Assembly: GCF_000199675.1 (NCBI RefSeq)
Contig: NC_014960.1
Coordinates: forward strand, 310,001 to 374,000
From: Anaerolinea thermophila UNI-1
GTDB lineage: Bacteria > Chloroflexota > Anaerolineae > Anaerolineales > Anaerolineaceae
Length of the DNA stretch: 64,000 nucleotides
Direction: 5' to 3'
Shown here: positions 40,112 through 49,133 of the stretch, in pieces
How positions within the stretch are numbered: position 1 is the stretch's first letter
Layout: the number at the start of each line of letters is the position of its first letter
Program-made: the position numbers and the translations under genes
The notes under the pieces: model-generated
Told to the model about the DNA's origin: nothing
Databases searched by the model: none
Seen by the model: only the letters and a program-made list of their open reading frames with translations

Positions 40112-41779
40112 ATGCGCTCTAACCGAATCAAAACAGCCCTCGAATTTGCCCCCCACCGGGCTTTGCTGAAAGCCACGGGCGTCACCGATGCCGACCTGCA
40201 CAAACCCTTCATTGCTGTGGTCAACTCGTATGTGGATATCGTCCCCGGACATGTGCACCTGCAAGCCTTCGGCAAGCGGATTAAGGACGCCATCCGCGCC
40301 GCAGGCGGTGTGCCATTCGAGTTCAATACCATCGCGGTGGACGACGGCATTGCCATGGGGCATGAGGGCATGAAATTCTCCCTGCCCTCGCGCGAGTTGA
40401 TTGCCGACTCCATCGAGACGATGCTCTCCGCGCACCCCTTCGATGGCATGGTGTGTATTCCCAACTGCGACAAAATCGTTCCCGGCATGCTCATGGCGGC
40501 GGTGCGCCTGAACCTGCCGGCGATTTTTATCTCCGGCGGCTCCATGCCCGCTGGCCGCACCCCCGACGGGGAAGTGATTGATCTCATCTCGGTCTTTGAA
40601 GGGGTGGGAGCGGTGCAGGCAGGCAGGATGGACCGCCGCCGTCTGAAGGTGCTGGAAGATTACGCCTGTCCGTCCTGTGGTTCCTGCTCGGGCATGTTCA
40701 CTGCTAATAGCATGAACTGCCTGATGGAAGCCCTGGGTATTGCCCTGCCCTACAACGGCTCGGCGCTTGCCAATACCCCCGAACGCGAAGCCCTGGCAGA
40801 GCGCGCCGCCCGCCTTATCTTGGATCTGGTGGAAAAAGACCTGCGCCCGCGCGACATTATCACGCAGGAAGCTCTGGACGATGCCTTTGCGCTGGATATG
40901 GCGATGGGCGGTTCGACCAACACCATCCTGCACGCTCTGGCGATTGCCCACGAGGCGGGGGTGGACTATTCTCTGGAGCGTATTAACCACATTTCGGCGC
41001 AGGTGCGCCATTTGTGCAAGGTCAGCCCGGCGGGCAAATGGCACATGGAGGATGTTCATCGAGCGGGAGGAATCCCCGCCATCCTTAACGAGATTCAGCG
41101 CGCAACCGGCATGTTGCATCTCGAACGCCCGACGGTGGCGGGCGTCTCGATGGGCGATGCCCTGCGCGGCGCGGTCATCCGCGATGAGAAAGTCATCCGT
41201 CCGTGGGAGAAAGCCCACTCGCAGGATGGCGGGCTGGCAGTCCTGTTCGGCAATCTGGCTCCACGCGGCGCGGTGGTGAAGACCGGCGGTGTGGCGCCTG
41301 CCATGCGGCGCTTCAGCGGACCGGCGCGCATTTACGAGTCGCAGGACGATGCCTTACGCGGCATTCTGGCAGGCGAGGTTCAGCCCGGCGAGGTGGTGGT
41401 GATTCGCTACGAAGGTCCGAAGGGCGGTCCGGGCATGCAGGAAATGCTCAGCCCTACCAGCGCCATCATGGGCATGGGGTTGGGTGACAAGGTAGCATTG
41501 ATCACCGATGGACGTTTTTCCGGCGGGACGCGCGGCGCCTGCATTGGACACGTCTCGCCCGAAGCCGCCGCGGGCGGTCCCATTGCCGCCCTTCAACCCG
41601 GCGATGTAGTGGAGATTGACCTGGACGCGCGGCGCCTGGATGTGTGCCTGCCGCAGGAAGAAATCGAGCGGCGTCTGGCGGCGCTCCCGCCCTTCCAGCC
41701 GCGCACGACCAGCCGCTGGCTGCGCCGCTACCAGCATTTTGTCACCAGCGCTGACCGCGGTGCGGTGCTGGAGTTTTAG
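40112..41779 (+). CDS. ilvD: dihydroxy-acid dehydratase
   Basis: 555 residues from the ATG at 40112 (GTGGAGAAGCC). It dehydrates 2,3-dihydroxy-isovalerate and -methylvalerate to the 2-keto acids of valine/leucine and isoleucine. Fe-S cluster cysteines lie in CIPNCDKIVPGML and YACPSCGSCSGMFTANSMNC; the C-terminal GPKGGPGMQEMLSPTSAIMG and DGRFSGGTRG motifs are typical. It is the first structural gene after the attenuator. Confidence 0.95.
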   Translation: MRSNRIKTALEFAPHRALLKATGVTDADLHKPFIAVVNSYVDIVPGHVHLQAFGKRIKDAIRAAGGVPFEFNTIAVDDGIAMGHEGMKFSLPSRELIADSIETMLSAHPFDGMVCIPNCDKIVPGMLMAAVRLNLPAIFISGGSMPAGRTPDGEVIDLISVFEGVGAVQAGRMDRRRLKVLEDYACPSCGSCSGMFTANSMNCLMEALGIALPYNGSALANTPEREALAERAARLILDLVEKDLRPRDIITQEALDDAFALDMAMGGSTNTILHALAIAHEAGVDYSLERINHISAQVRHLCKVSPAGKWHMEDVHRAGGIPAILNEIQRATGMLHLERPTVAGVSMGDALRGAVIRDEKVIRPWEKAHSQDGGLAVLFGNLAPRGAVVKTGGVAPAMRRFSGPARIYESQDDALRGILAGEVQPGEVVVIRYEGPKGGPGMQEMLSPTSAIMGMGLGDKVALITDGRFSGGTRGACIGHVSPEAAAGGPIAALQPGDVVEIDLDARRLDVCLPQEEIERRLAALPPFQPRTTSRWLRRYQHFVTSADRGAVLEF

Positions 41780-41800
41780 AGTTTGCCAAAGGAGGAGATG

Positions 41801-43519
41801 ATGAAACGTACAGGAGCGCAAATTGTTTGGGAAACCTTGATGCGTGAGGGGGTGGAGGTGGTGTTTGGCTATCCGGGGGGCGCCAACCTGCCCATTTACG
41901 ATGCCATGCTGGATTATCCCGTTCGTCATGTGCTGGTACGCCACGAACAGGGCGCCGCGCACATGGCAGATGGCTACGCCCGCGCCAGCGGCAAGGTGGG
42001 GGTTGCCATGGCGACCTCTGGACCCGGCGCCACCAATCTGGTCACCGGCATTGCCACGGCGATGATGGACTCTTCGCCCGTGGTGTTCCTCACCGGACAG
42101 GTGGTCAGCAAGTTTATCGGCTACGATGCCTTTCAGGAAACCGATGTCACAGGCATCACCCTGCCGATTACCAAACACAATTATCTGGTAACTCGAGTGG
42201 AAGAACTGGGGGACACCCTGCGCGAAGCCTTTTACATTGCCCGCACCGGGCGCCCCGGGCCCGTGCTGGTGGACATTGCCAAAGATGCCCAGCAAAACAG
42301 CACCGATTGGGAGTACAGCGACCGTCCCATTCAACTGCGCGGTTACCGCCCCAATCGCCACCCCTTGAGCAAGCAGGTGGAGCAAGCCCTGGAGATGCTC
42401 TCCACGGCGCGCAAGCCGCTCATCCTTGCCGGGAGGGGTGTTTTGCTCTCCGGCGCCATGCGCGAACTGCGCGAGTTTGCCGAGCGCGCCCATGTTCCCG
42501 TGGCGGTGACTCTGCTGGGCATTGGCTCTTTCCCGGCATCGCATCCGCTCAGCTTGGGCATGATGGGCATGCACGGCGAGGCATGGGTCAATCAAGCCAT
42601 TCAGGAGTCCGATTTACTGCTGGCGTTTGGCATGCGCTTTGACGACCGCGTAACCGGCAACCTGAAGACCTACGCGCCCAACGCCCGCAAGATTCACCTG
42701 GACATTGACCCCGCCGAAATTAATAAAAACGTGCGCGTGGATGTGGGCATTGTGGGCGACCTGCGCGAAAGTTTGCAGACCTTCCTGGAGCACCTGCCGC
42801 AGATGGATCATTCCGATTGGGTGGAACACATCAACACCCTCAAGGGTGAGTCGGCGGTGCGCGATATTCAGTACCTGCCCCCCGATGGTCACCTCTACGC
42901 CGCGCATGTCATCCACGACCTGTGGCGTTATACCGGCGGCAACGCGCTGGTGGTGACCGATGTGGGACAGCATCAAATGTGGGCGGCACAGTACTACCGC
43001 CACGATCAGCCTTTCCAGTGGATTACTTCGGGCGGCTTGGGGACGATGGGCTTTGGACTGCCCGCCGCCATCGGTGCCAGGATTGCCCGCCCAGATGCCG
43101 AGGTGTGGGCGATTGTCGGCGATGGCGGTTTCCAGATGACCGCTGCAGAACTCTCCACCGCCGCGCAGGAAGGCGTGAAGGTGAACGTTGCCATCATCAA
43201 CAACGGTTTTCTGGGCATGGTGCGCCAGTGGCAGGAGTTCTTCTACGACCGCCGTTACGCTGCTACCCCCATGCGCAGTCCCGACTTTGTCAAACTGGCG
43301 GAGGCGCACGGCTTGACCGGTTTGCGCGTGTGGCGGCGTGAGGAGGTTTTTGACGCCATTCAGCGCGCCCGCGAGACCGATGGCACGGTGGTGATTGATT
43401 TCCGCGTGGAGCAGGAAGACAGTGTGTATCCCATGGTGCCGGCTGGCGCCGATTTGCACAACATGATTCGCCGACCGGTGCGCAACCCGCTGGTGGAAAC
43501 CGCACAGGATGAGATGTAG
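41801..43519 (+). CDS. ilvB: acetolactate synthase large subunit
   Basis: 572 residues from the ATG at 41801, after AAAGGAGG. ThDP enzyme: VVFGYPGGANLPIYDAML, RHEQGAAHMADGYARASGKV with the catalytic Glu, and the ThDP motif GDGGFQMTAAEL to NVAIINNGFLGMVRQWQE. It condenses two pyruvates to acetolactate, or pyruvate with 2-ketobutyrate. The flavin-binding segment GMRFDDRVTGNL is present. Works with the ilvN product encoded next. Confidence 0.95.
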   Translation: MKRTGAQIVWETLMREGVEVVFGYPGGANLPIYDAMLDYPVRHVLVRHEQGAAHMADGYARASGKVGVAMATSGPGATNLVTGIATAMMDSSPVVFLTGQVVSKFIGYDAFQETDVTGITLPITKHNYLVTRVEELGDTLREAFYIARTGRPGPVLVDIAKDAQQNSTDWEYSDRPIQLRGYRPNRHPLSKQVEQALEMLSTARKPLILAGRGVLLSGAMRELREFAERAHVPVAVTLLGIGSFPASHPLSLGMMGMHGEAWVNQAIQESDLLLAFGMRFDDRVTGNLKTYAPNARKIHLDIDPAEINKNVRVDVGIVGDLRESLQTFLEHLPQMDHSDWVEHINTLKGESAVRDIQYLPPDGHLYAAHVIHDLWRYTGGNALVVTDVGQHQMWAAQYYRHDQPFQWITSGGLGTMGFGLPAAIGARIARPDAEVWAIVGDGGFQMTAAELSTAAQEGVKVNVAIINNGFLGMVRQWQEFFYDRRYAATPMRSPDFVKLAEAHGLTGLRVWRREEVFDAIQRARETDGTVVIDFRVEQEDSVYPMVPAGADLHNMIRRPVRNPLVETAQDEM

Positions 43520-43530
43520 GAGGATGCCGT

Positions 43531-44070
43531 ATGCGTCACACTTTAGTTGCTTTGGTCGAAGATAAACCCGGCGTGCTCAACCGTGTGGCATCGCTGTTCC
43601 GCCGTCGGGCATTCAATATCGAGTCGCTCACGGTTGGGCATACCGAACAGCCCGGACTGTCGCGCATGACCATTGTGGTAGATGGGGATGACATCGCCAT
43701 TGAGCGCCTGATCGCCTACCTGTACAAACTGGTCAATGTAGTGCATGTGGAAGACCTAACGCATGTGCCTGCCGTGACCCGCGACCTGGCGATGATCAAA
43801 GTTGCCGCGCCGCCCGAAACCCGTACTCAGGTGATGCAGGTGGTGGATGTGTACCGCGCCCGTATTGTGGACGTGACCAGCCAGTCGCTCATCATTGAGG
43901 TCACCGGCGATGAGGAGAAAATCGAGAGTTTTGTCGAGGTTCTGCGCCCGCTGGGCATCCTGGAGATGGTGCGCACGGGACTGCTGGCGATGTCGCGCGG
44001 GGGTGCTCCGCTGTACCCGCCCCCGAATGGCAATGGCAACGGGCATCATGCCGCCGCCTCGGCAGATTGA
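43531..44070 (+). CDS. ilvN: acetolactate synthase small (regulatory) subunit
   Basis: 179 residues. An N-terminal ACT domain (VALVEDKPGVLNRVASLFRR, RRAFNIESLTVGHTE) binds valine for feedback inhibition; the C-terminal domain (IVDVTSQSLIIEVTGDEEKI) completes the activator. A Pro/Asn/Gly/His tail ends the protein. GGAGG lies before the ATG, 11 bases after ilvB. Confidence 0.95.
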   Translation: MRHTLVALVEDKPGVLNRVASLFRRRAFNIESLTVGHTEQPGLSRMTIVVDGDDIAIERLIAYLYKLVNVVHVEDLTHVPAVTRDLAMIKVAAPPETRTQVMQVVDVYRARIVDVTSQSLIIEVTGDEEKIESFVEVLRPLGILEMVRTGLLAMSRGGAPLYPPPNGNGNGHHAAASAD

Positions 44071-44108
44071 GAATCATCAACCCCAAAACGTTGAAGGAGA
44101 TGTGTTTC

Positions 44109-45161
44109 ATGGCAAAGATGGATTTTGCAGGTGTGCTGGAAGAAGTGGTTACCCGTGAGGAGTTCCCCCTCAGCCGGGCGCAGGAAGTCTTGAAAGATGA
44201 GGTGGTGGCAGTGCTGGGCTACGGCGTGCAGGGACCGGCGCAAGCCCTCAACATGCGCGACAACGGGATTAAAGTCATTGTGGGCGTTACCCCGGGTGGG
44301 CGCTCGTGGAATAAAGCCCTGCAGGACGGCTGGGTGCCGGGCGAGACGCTCTTCTCCATGGAAGAAGCCGCCGAACGCGGCACGATTGTCCAGTACCTGG
44401 TCTCAGATGCGGCGCAGAAACTTACCTGGGAGCGCATTCGCCCCTGTCTCAAGGAAGGCGATGCCCTGTATTTCTCGCACGGCTTTGCGGTGGTGTACCG
44501 CGATCAGACCGGGGTGGTACCTCCCCCCTACGTGGATGTCATTCTGGTTGCGCCCAAGGGTTCGGGCACCAGCGTGCGCGCCAACTTCCTCGCCGGTAGC
44601 GGCATCAACTCCAGTTTTGCCGTCGAGCAGGATTACACCGGGCGCGCCCGCGAACGCACCCTGGCGGTGGGGATTGCCATCGGTTCGGGGTATCTGTTCG
44701 AAACCACCTTCCAGCACGAAGTGTACTCCGACCTGACCGGCGAGCGCGGTGTGCTGATGGGTGCGCTGGCGGGCATCATGGAAGCCCAGTATCAGACCCT
44801 GCGCGCGCATGGACATACTCCATCGGAAGCCTTTAACGAGACCGTGGAAGAACTCACCCAGAGTTTGATTCGCCTGGTGGCGCAGAACGGCATGGACTGG
44901 ATGTACGCCAACTGTTCCACGACCGCTCAGCGCGGGGCGCTGGACTGGCGTCACGAGTTCCGCGATGCCACCCTGCCGGTGTTTGAGCGTCTGTACCAGT
45001 CGGTGGCGTCCGGTGCGGAGACGCGCCGCGTGCTGGAAGCCAACAGTCAACCCGATTACAAGGAAAAACTGGAGGCTGAACTGCGCGAGATGCGCGAATC
45101 CGAGATGTGGCGGGCGGGGGCGCTGGTGCGCTCTCTGCGCCCGGAAAACTGGCAAAAGTAA
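44109..45161 (+). CDS. ilvC: ketol-acid reductoisomerase
   Basis: 350 residues. The N-terminal Rossmann domain has VAVLGYGVQGPAQALNMRDN; the catalytic domain carries the metal-binding VYSDLTGERGVLMGALAGIM and the C-terminal SNTAQRG-type motif CSTTAQRGALDW. It converts acetolactate to dihydroxy-isovalerate with NAD(P)H and Mg. The nucleotide-binding loop (VTPGGRSWNK) is longer and differs from E. coli, so cofactor preference is open. AAGGAG lies nine bases upstream. Confidence 0.95.
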   Translation: MAKMDFAGVLEEVVTREEFPLSRAQEVLKDEVVAVLGYGVQGPAQALNMRDNGIKVIVGVTPGGRSWNKALQDGWVPGETLFSMEEAAERGTIVQYLVSDAAQKLTWERIRPCLKEGDALYFSHGFAVVYRDQTGVVPPPYVDVILVAPKGSGTSVRANFLAGSGINSSFAVEQDYTGRARERTLAVGIAIGSGYLFETTFQHEVYSDLTGERGVLMGALAGIMEAQYQTLRAHGHTPSEAFNETVEELTQSLIRLVAQNGMDWMYANCSTTAQRGALDWRHEFRDATLPVFERLYQSVASGAETRRVLEANSQPDYKEKLEAELREMRESEMWRAGALVRSLRPENWQK

Positions 45162-45189
45162 ATTTTCCCTTTTCTGTACCCTTCCCTGA

Positions 45190-45219
45190 GTGGCTCTCTC
45201 TGCGCAGAGGGAGAGCCAC
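45190..45219 (+). promoter_or_regulatory. intercistronic hairpin between ilvC and leuA
   Basis: GTGGCTCTC (45190-45198) pairs with GAGAGCCAC (45211-45219) with a further inner TCT/AGA helix; no T-run. Likely an mRNA stability or processing element rather than a terminator. Confidence 0.5.
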
Positions 45220-45240
45220 CAGGCGGGGAAAGGAGAGCCA

Positions 45241-46866
45241 ATGAGCCAAGATTACGTACGCATTTTTGATACCACCCTGCGCGACGGCGAGCAATCGCCG
45301 GGGGCAACCCTGACCAGCGCCGAAAAACTGGAAGTTGCCCGCGGGCTGGCACGCCTGGGCGTGGATGTCATTGAAGCCGGTTTTCCCGCCGCTTCGCCTG
45401 ATGACCTGGAGGCTGTGCGCCGTATTGCCGTAGAGGTGGGCAACCCCGCCGACGGCGGGCACGCGCCTATCATCTGCGGTTTGGCGCGGGCTACCCGCAG
45501 TGATATTGACAAAGCCTGGGAAGCGGTGCGCCCAGCCAGGCATCCCCGCATTCACACCTTCCTGGCAACCTCGGAAATTCACATGCAGTACAAACTGCGC
45601 ATGACCCGCCAGCAGGTGCTGGAGCGGGTGGAGGAGATGGTTTCGTACGCCCGCAGTCTCTGCGAGGATGTGGAATTCAGCCCTGAAGATGCCGGACGCA
45701 GTGATCCCGCCTTTCTCTACGAGGTGCTGGGCGTTGCCATCCGCGCCGGAGCAACCACGCTGAACATCCCCGACACGGTGGGCTACACCACTCCCGACGA
45801 GTTCGGTGCGCTGATTGCCGGCATCCTGCGCCACACCCCCGGCATTGAGCATTGCATCGTCTCGGTGCATTGCCACAACGACCTGGGATTAGCCACCGCC
45901 AACACGCTGGCGGGCTTGCGGGCGGGTGCGCGCCAGGCGGAGGTCACCATCAATGGCATTGGCGAGCGCGCCGGCAACACTGCCCTTGAAGAGGTAGTCA
46001 TGGCACTGCACACCCGCCCCAACCTGTACGGCTTGCGCACCGGCATTGATACTACCCAGATCACCCGTTTGAGCAAACTGGTGAGCAACTACACCGGCAT
46101 GCCCGTCCAGCCCAACAAAGCCATTGTGGGCGCTAACGCCTTTGCTCACGAAGCCGGCATCCATCAGGATGGCATGCTCAAACACACCCTTACCTACGAA
46201 ATCATGCGTCCGGAGACGGTGGGCGCGACCCAGAGCAAACTGGTGCTGGGCAAGCACTCCGGACGCCATGCGCTGAAAACCCGCCTGGCTTCGCTGGGCT
46301 ATGCCCTCGGCGAAGACGAAATGGATCAGGTCTTCGAGCGCTTCAAGAACCTGGCAGACCGCAAGAAGGTCATCACCGATGCCGATCTGGAAGCCCTGGT
46401 CTCCGATGAACTGTACCAGCCGCGCGAACTCTATGCGCTGGACGGCTTGCAGGTTGCCTGCGGCACGATGGGCATGCCGACCGCCACGGTGCGCCTGCGC
46501 GGGCCGGATGGACAGTTGCACGTCCATGCGGCGGTGGGAACCGGTCCGGTAGATGCCACCTACAAAGCCATTGATGCCATCGTCGGTGTGCCCATCACCC
46601 TGCTGGAGTTTGTCGTTCACGCCGTCACCGAGGGCATTGACGCACTGGGCGAGGTTACCGTGCGCATTCAGGGTGAGGATGGTTTGTCGTCGGTCAGTGC
46701 CCAGCGCGAGGATGACCTGCCGCGCACCTTCGGCGGCTATGGCGCCGATACCGATATTGTGGTCGCCAGTGCCAAAGCCTATCTGGCGGCGCTGAACAAA
46801 CTGCTGGTAGCAATGGGTACTTTCGGCCCGGCAGAGAAATCTGCCGAGCATTCTCTCGTGCAATAA
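45241..46866 (+). CDS. leuA: 2-isopropylmalate synthase
   Basis: 541 residues. The HMGL-like barrel opens with FDTTLRDGEQSPGATLTSAE and holds the metal HxH in VSVHCHNDLGLATANTLAGL. GIHQDGMLKHTLTYEIM and a C-terminal LeuA allosteric domain (from about residue 385: VACGTMGMPTATVRLRGPDG) identify it. It joins acetyl-CoA to 2-ketoisovalerate, the first leucine-specific step, and is normally inhibited by leucine. AAAGGAG precedes the ATG. Confidence 0.94.
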   Translation: MSQDYVRIFDTTLRDGEQSPGATLTSAEKLEVARGLARLGVDVIEAGFPAASPDDLEAVRRIAVEVGNPADGGHAPIICGLARATRSDIDKAWEAVRPARHPRIHTFLATSEIHMQYKLRMTRQQVLERVEEMVSYARSLCEDVEFSPEDAGRSDPAFLYEVLGVAIRAGATTLNIPDTVGYTTPDEFGALIAGILRHTPGIEHCIVSVHCHNDLGLATANTLAGLRAGARQAEVTINGIGERAGNTALEEVVMALHTRPNLYGLRTGIDTTQITRLSKLVSNYTGMPVQPNKAIVGANAFAHEAGIHQDGMLKHTLTYEIMRPETVGATQSKLVLGKHSGRHALKTRLASLGYALGEDEMDQVFERFKNLADRKKVITDADLEALVSDELYQPRELYALDGLQVACGTMGMPTATVRLRGPDGQLHVHAAVGTGPVDATYKAIDAIVGVPITLLEFVVHAVTEGIDALGEVTVRIQGEDGLSSVSAQREDDLPRTFGGYGADTDIVVASAKAYLAALNKLLVAMGTFGPAEKSAEHSLVQ

Positions 46867-46895
46867 ATTTCTGTTTTCGCCAAAGGAGGAGTAGT

Positions 46896-47108
46896 ATGAA
46901 TCCGCACAAAGTCTCATTTGATCCCATGAAAGAAGGTCATCCCGACCCGTTCTCTCAGCCCAACACCATCCCCGGCGGTTGGGACCTGACCGATGCCGTT
47001 CTGAAAACTCACCCGCACGCGCGAGCGGCGGATATGAACGGCACTGCCTATGAACAGCATCTCCGCTTCACCGCAGGTGGTTATGAACGCCCCCAAGACG
47101 TTGTTTGA
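46896..47108 (+). CDS. small hypothetical protein in the leu operon
   Basis: 70 residues with an excellent ribosome site (AAAGGAGGAG) in the gap between leuA and leuC; it overlaps the leuC start by 26 bases, so it seems truly translated. The sequence is Pro/His-rich and lacks hydrophobic segments: MKEGHPDPFSQPNTIPGGWD stands out. No domain is recognised. It may be a small accessory protein of isopropylmalate metabolism or act by translational coupling to leuC; both are guesses. Confidence 0.65.
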   Translation: MNPHKVSFDPMKEGHPDPFSQPNTIPGGWDLTDAVLKTHPHARAADMNGTAYEQHLRFTAGGYERPQDVV

Positions 47109-48510
47109 GAAAATCTGGGAACGTCATGTGGTTGTCGAGCCGCCCGACTCTCCGGCGGTGCTGTACATTGACCTGCATCTGGTGCATGAAGTGACTTCGC
47201 CGCAGGCCTTCAGTGGATTGCGGGCGCGCGGGTTGCGGGTGCGCCGACCGGAGCGCACCGTCGCCACCATGGATCACGGTGTGCCTACGCTTTCGCAGGG
47301 TGGGAATGGCAGTGGGCGGCTCGCCTTTGCCGATGAACTGAGCCGCCGCCAGATTCAGCAGTTGCAGGACAACTGCCGCGAGTTTGGCATCCGTCTGATG
47401 GATCTGGAAAGCCCCAACCAGGGCATCGTGCATGTCATCGGTCCCGATTTGGGCTTGACCCAGCCGGGCATGACCATCGTCTGCGGCGACAGCCACACCG
47501 CCACACACGGCGCGTTTGGCGCGCTGGCGTTCGGCATCGGCACCAGCGAGGTGGAGCATGTGCTTGCCACGCAGTGCCTGCTTCAGCGCCGACCGAAAAC
47601 CTGTGCCGTGCGCATCGAGGGGCGCCTGAACAAGGGCGTGACCGCCAAGGATGTCATCCTGGCGCTGATTGCCCAAATCGGCACGGCGGGCGGCACGGGC
47701 TACGTCTTTGAGTACATGGGCGAAGCCGTACGCGCCATGAGCATGGAAGAGCGCATGACCCTGTGCAACATGTCCATCGAGGGCGGTGCCCGCGCGGGCA
47801 TGGTGGCTCCGGACGATACCACCTTTGAATATCTGGCAGGACGTCCCTTTGCGCCGCAGGGAGAAGCCTGGGAGCGCGCTGTGGCGTACTGGCGCACCCT
47901 GCCGAGCGATGAAGGGGCGGTCTTTGACCGCACGGTGACGCTGGATGCATCTCAACTCGAGCCGATGGTCACCTACGGCACCAATCCGGGCATGGGGGTG
48001 CCCATCAGCGGATGCATCCCCACGCCGGACGAGATGAAGGACGCCAGCCAGCGCGCCGCGCTGGAAAAAGCTCTGGGGTACATGGATTTGCGTCCCGGCG
48101 CCCCAATCCAGGGTCAGCGTGTGGATGTGGTCTTTATCGGTTCGTGCACCAACGGACGTCTTGCCGATTTGCGCAGTGCCGCGCGCTTGTTCAAAGGCAG
48201 GCGGGTTGCCCCCGGGGTGCGCGTGCTGGTGGTGCCGGGTTCGCAACAGGTCAAACGCGCCGCCGAAGCCGAAGGACTGGATCGGGTGTTCAAAGAAGCC
48301 GGCGCCGAGTGGCGCGAACCGGGGTGCTCGATGTGCATCGCCATGAACGGCGACCAACTGGAGCCAGGGCAGTATGCTATCAGCACCAGCAATCGCAATT
48401 TTGAGGGGCGTCAGGGCAAGGGCGGGCGCACCTTCCTTGCCAGCCCGCTGACCGCCGCTGCTTCGGCGCTCACCGGGGTCATCACCGACCCGCGCCCTCT
48501 GCTTTCCTGA
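47083..48510 (+). CDS. leuC: 3-isopropylmalate dehydratase large subunit
   Basis: 475 residues from the ATG at 47083 (GCAGGTGG site); the in-frame codon at 47050 lacks one. Aconitase-family 4Fe-4S ligands occur in VFIGSCTNGRLADL and EPGCSMCIAMNGDQL. IVCGDSHTATHGAFGALAFG is the substrate-binding segment. With LeuD it isomerises 2- to 3-isopropylmalate and, in this pathway, citramalate to 3-methylmalate. Confidence 0.94.
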   Translation: MNAPKTLFEKIWERHVVVEPPDSPAVLYIDLHLVHEVTSPQAFSGLRARGLRVRRPERTVATMDHGVPTLSQGGNGSGRLAFADELSRRQIQQLQDNCREFGIRLMDLESPNQGIVHVIGPDLGLTQPGMTIVCGDSHTATHGAFGALAFGIGTSEVEHVLATQCLLQRRPKTCAVRIEGRLNKGVTAKDVILALIAQIGTAGGTGYVFEYMGEAVRAMSMEERMTLCNMSIEGGARAGMVAPDDTTFEYLAGRPFAPQGEAWERAVAYWRTLPSDEGAVFDRTVTLDASQLEPMVTYGTNPGMGVPISGCIPTPDEMKDASQRAALEKALGYMDLRPGAPIQGQRVDVVFIGSCTNGRLADLRSAARLFKGRRVAPGVRVLVVPGSQQVKRAAEAEGLDRVFKEAGAEWREPGCSMCIAMNGDQLEPGQYAISTSNRNFEGRQGKGGRTFLASPLTAAASALTGVITDPRPLLS

Positions 48511-48521
48511 GGAGGTTTCCC

Positions 48522-49112
48522 ATGCAGTCTTTCACTACTCTGACCTCTCATGTGGTGGTCCTGCCGGTCAACGACGTGGACACCGATCAAATCATCCCGG
48601 CGCGCTTTTTGAAGACCACCGATAAGAACGGCTTGGGGGCAAACCTCTTTGCCGACTGGCGTTACCTGCCAGATGGCTCGCCCAACCCCAAATTTGTCCT
48701 CAATCGCCCTGAATCGCAGGGGGCGCAGATTTTGCTGGCGGGGGATAACTTTGGCTGTGGCTCTTCGCGCGAGCATGCTCCCTGGGCGTTGCTGGGCTGG
48801 GGCTTCCGCGCGGTGATTTCCACTACCATTGCCGACATTTTCCGCAACAATGCCCTCAAAAACGGGCTTTTGCCGGTGGTGGTCAGCCCGCAGGCGCACG
48901 CCCGCCTGATGGCGTTGTATGCCGCTCAGCCATCCCTGCCATTGACCATTGACCTGCCTTCTCAAACCCTGCGGTTGGCGGACGGCTCGCAGGAATCTTT
49001 TCCCATCGACTCGTTCAGCAAGACCTGTCTGCTGAACGGTGTGGACGAACTGGGCTATCTACTCAGTCTGGAAGCCGAGATTGCCCGCTACGAACAATCC
49101 CTGCCCCGTTGA
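48522..49112 (+). CDS. leuD: 3-isopropylmalate dehydratase small subunit
   Basis: 196 residues: NDVDTDQIIPARFLK at the N-terminus and GDNFGCGSSREHAPWALLGW, both typical of the swivelling aconitase C-domain. Partner of LeuC. GAGGAGG precedes the ATG, 11 bases after leuC. Confidence 0.94.
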   Translation: MQSFTTLTSHVVVLPVNDVDTDQIIPARFLKTTDKNGLGANLFADWRYLPDGSPNPKFVLNRPESQGAQILLAGDNFGCGSSREHAPWALLGWGFRAVISTTIADIFRNNALKNGLLPVVVSPQAHARLMALYAAQPSLPLTIDLPSQTLRLADGSQESFPIDSFSKTCLLNGVDELGYLLSLEAEIARYEQSLPR

Positions 49113-49133
49113 GGGGCTTTTATGAGGTGTGCC

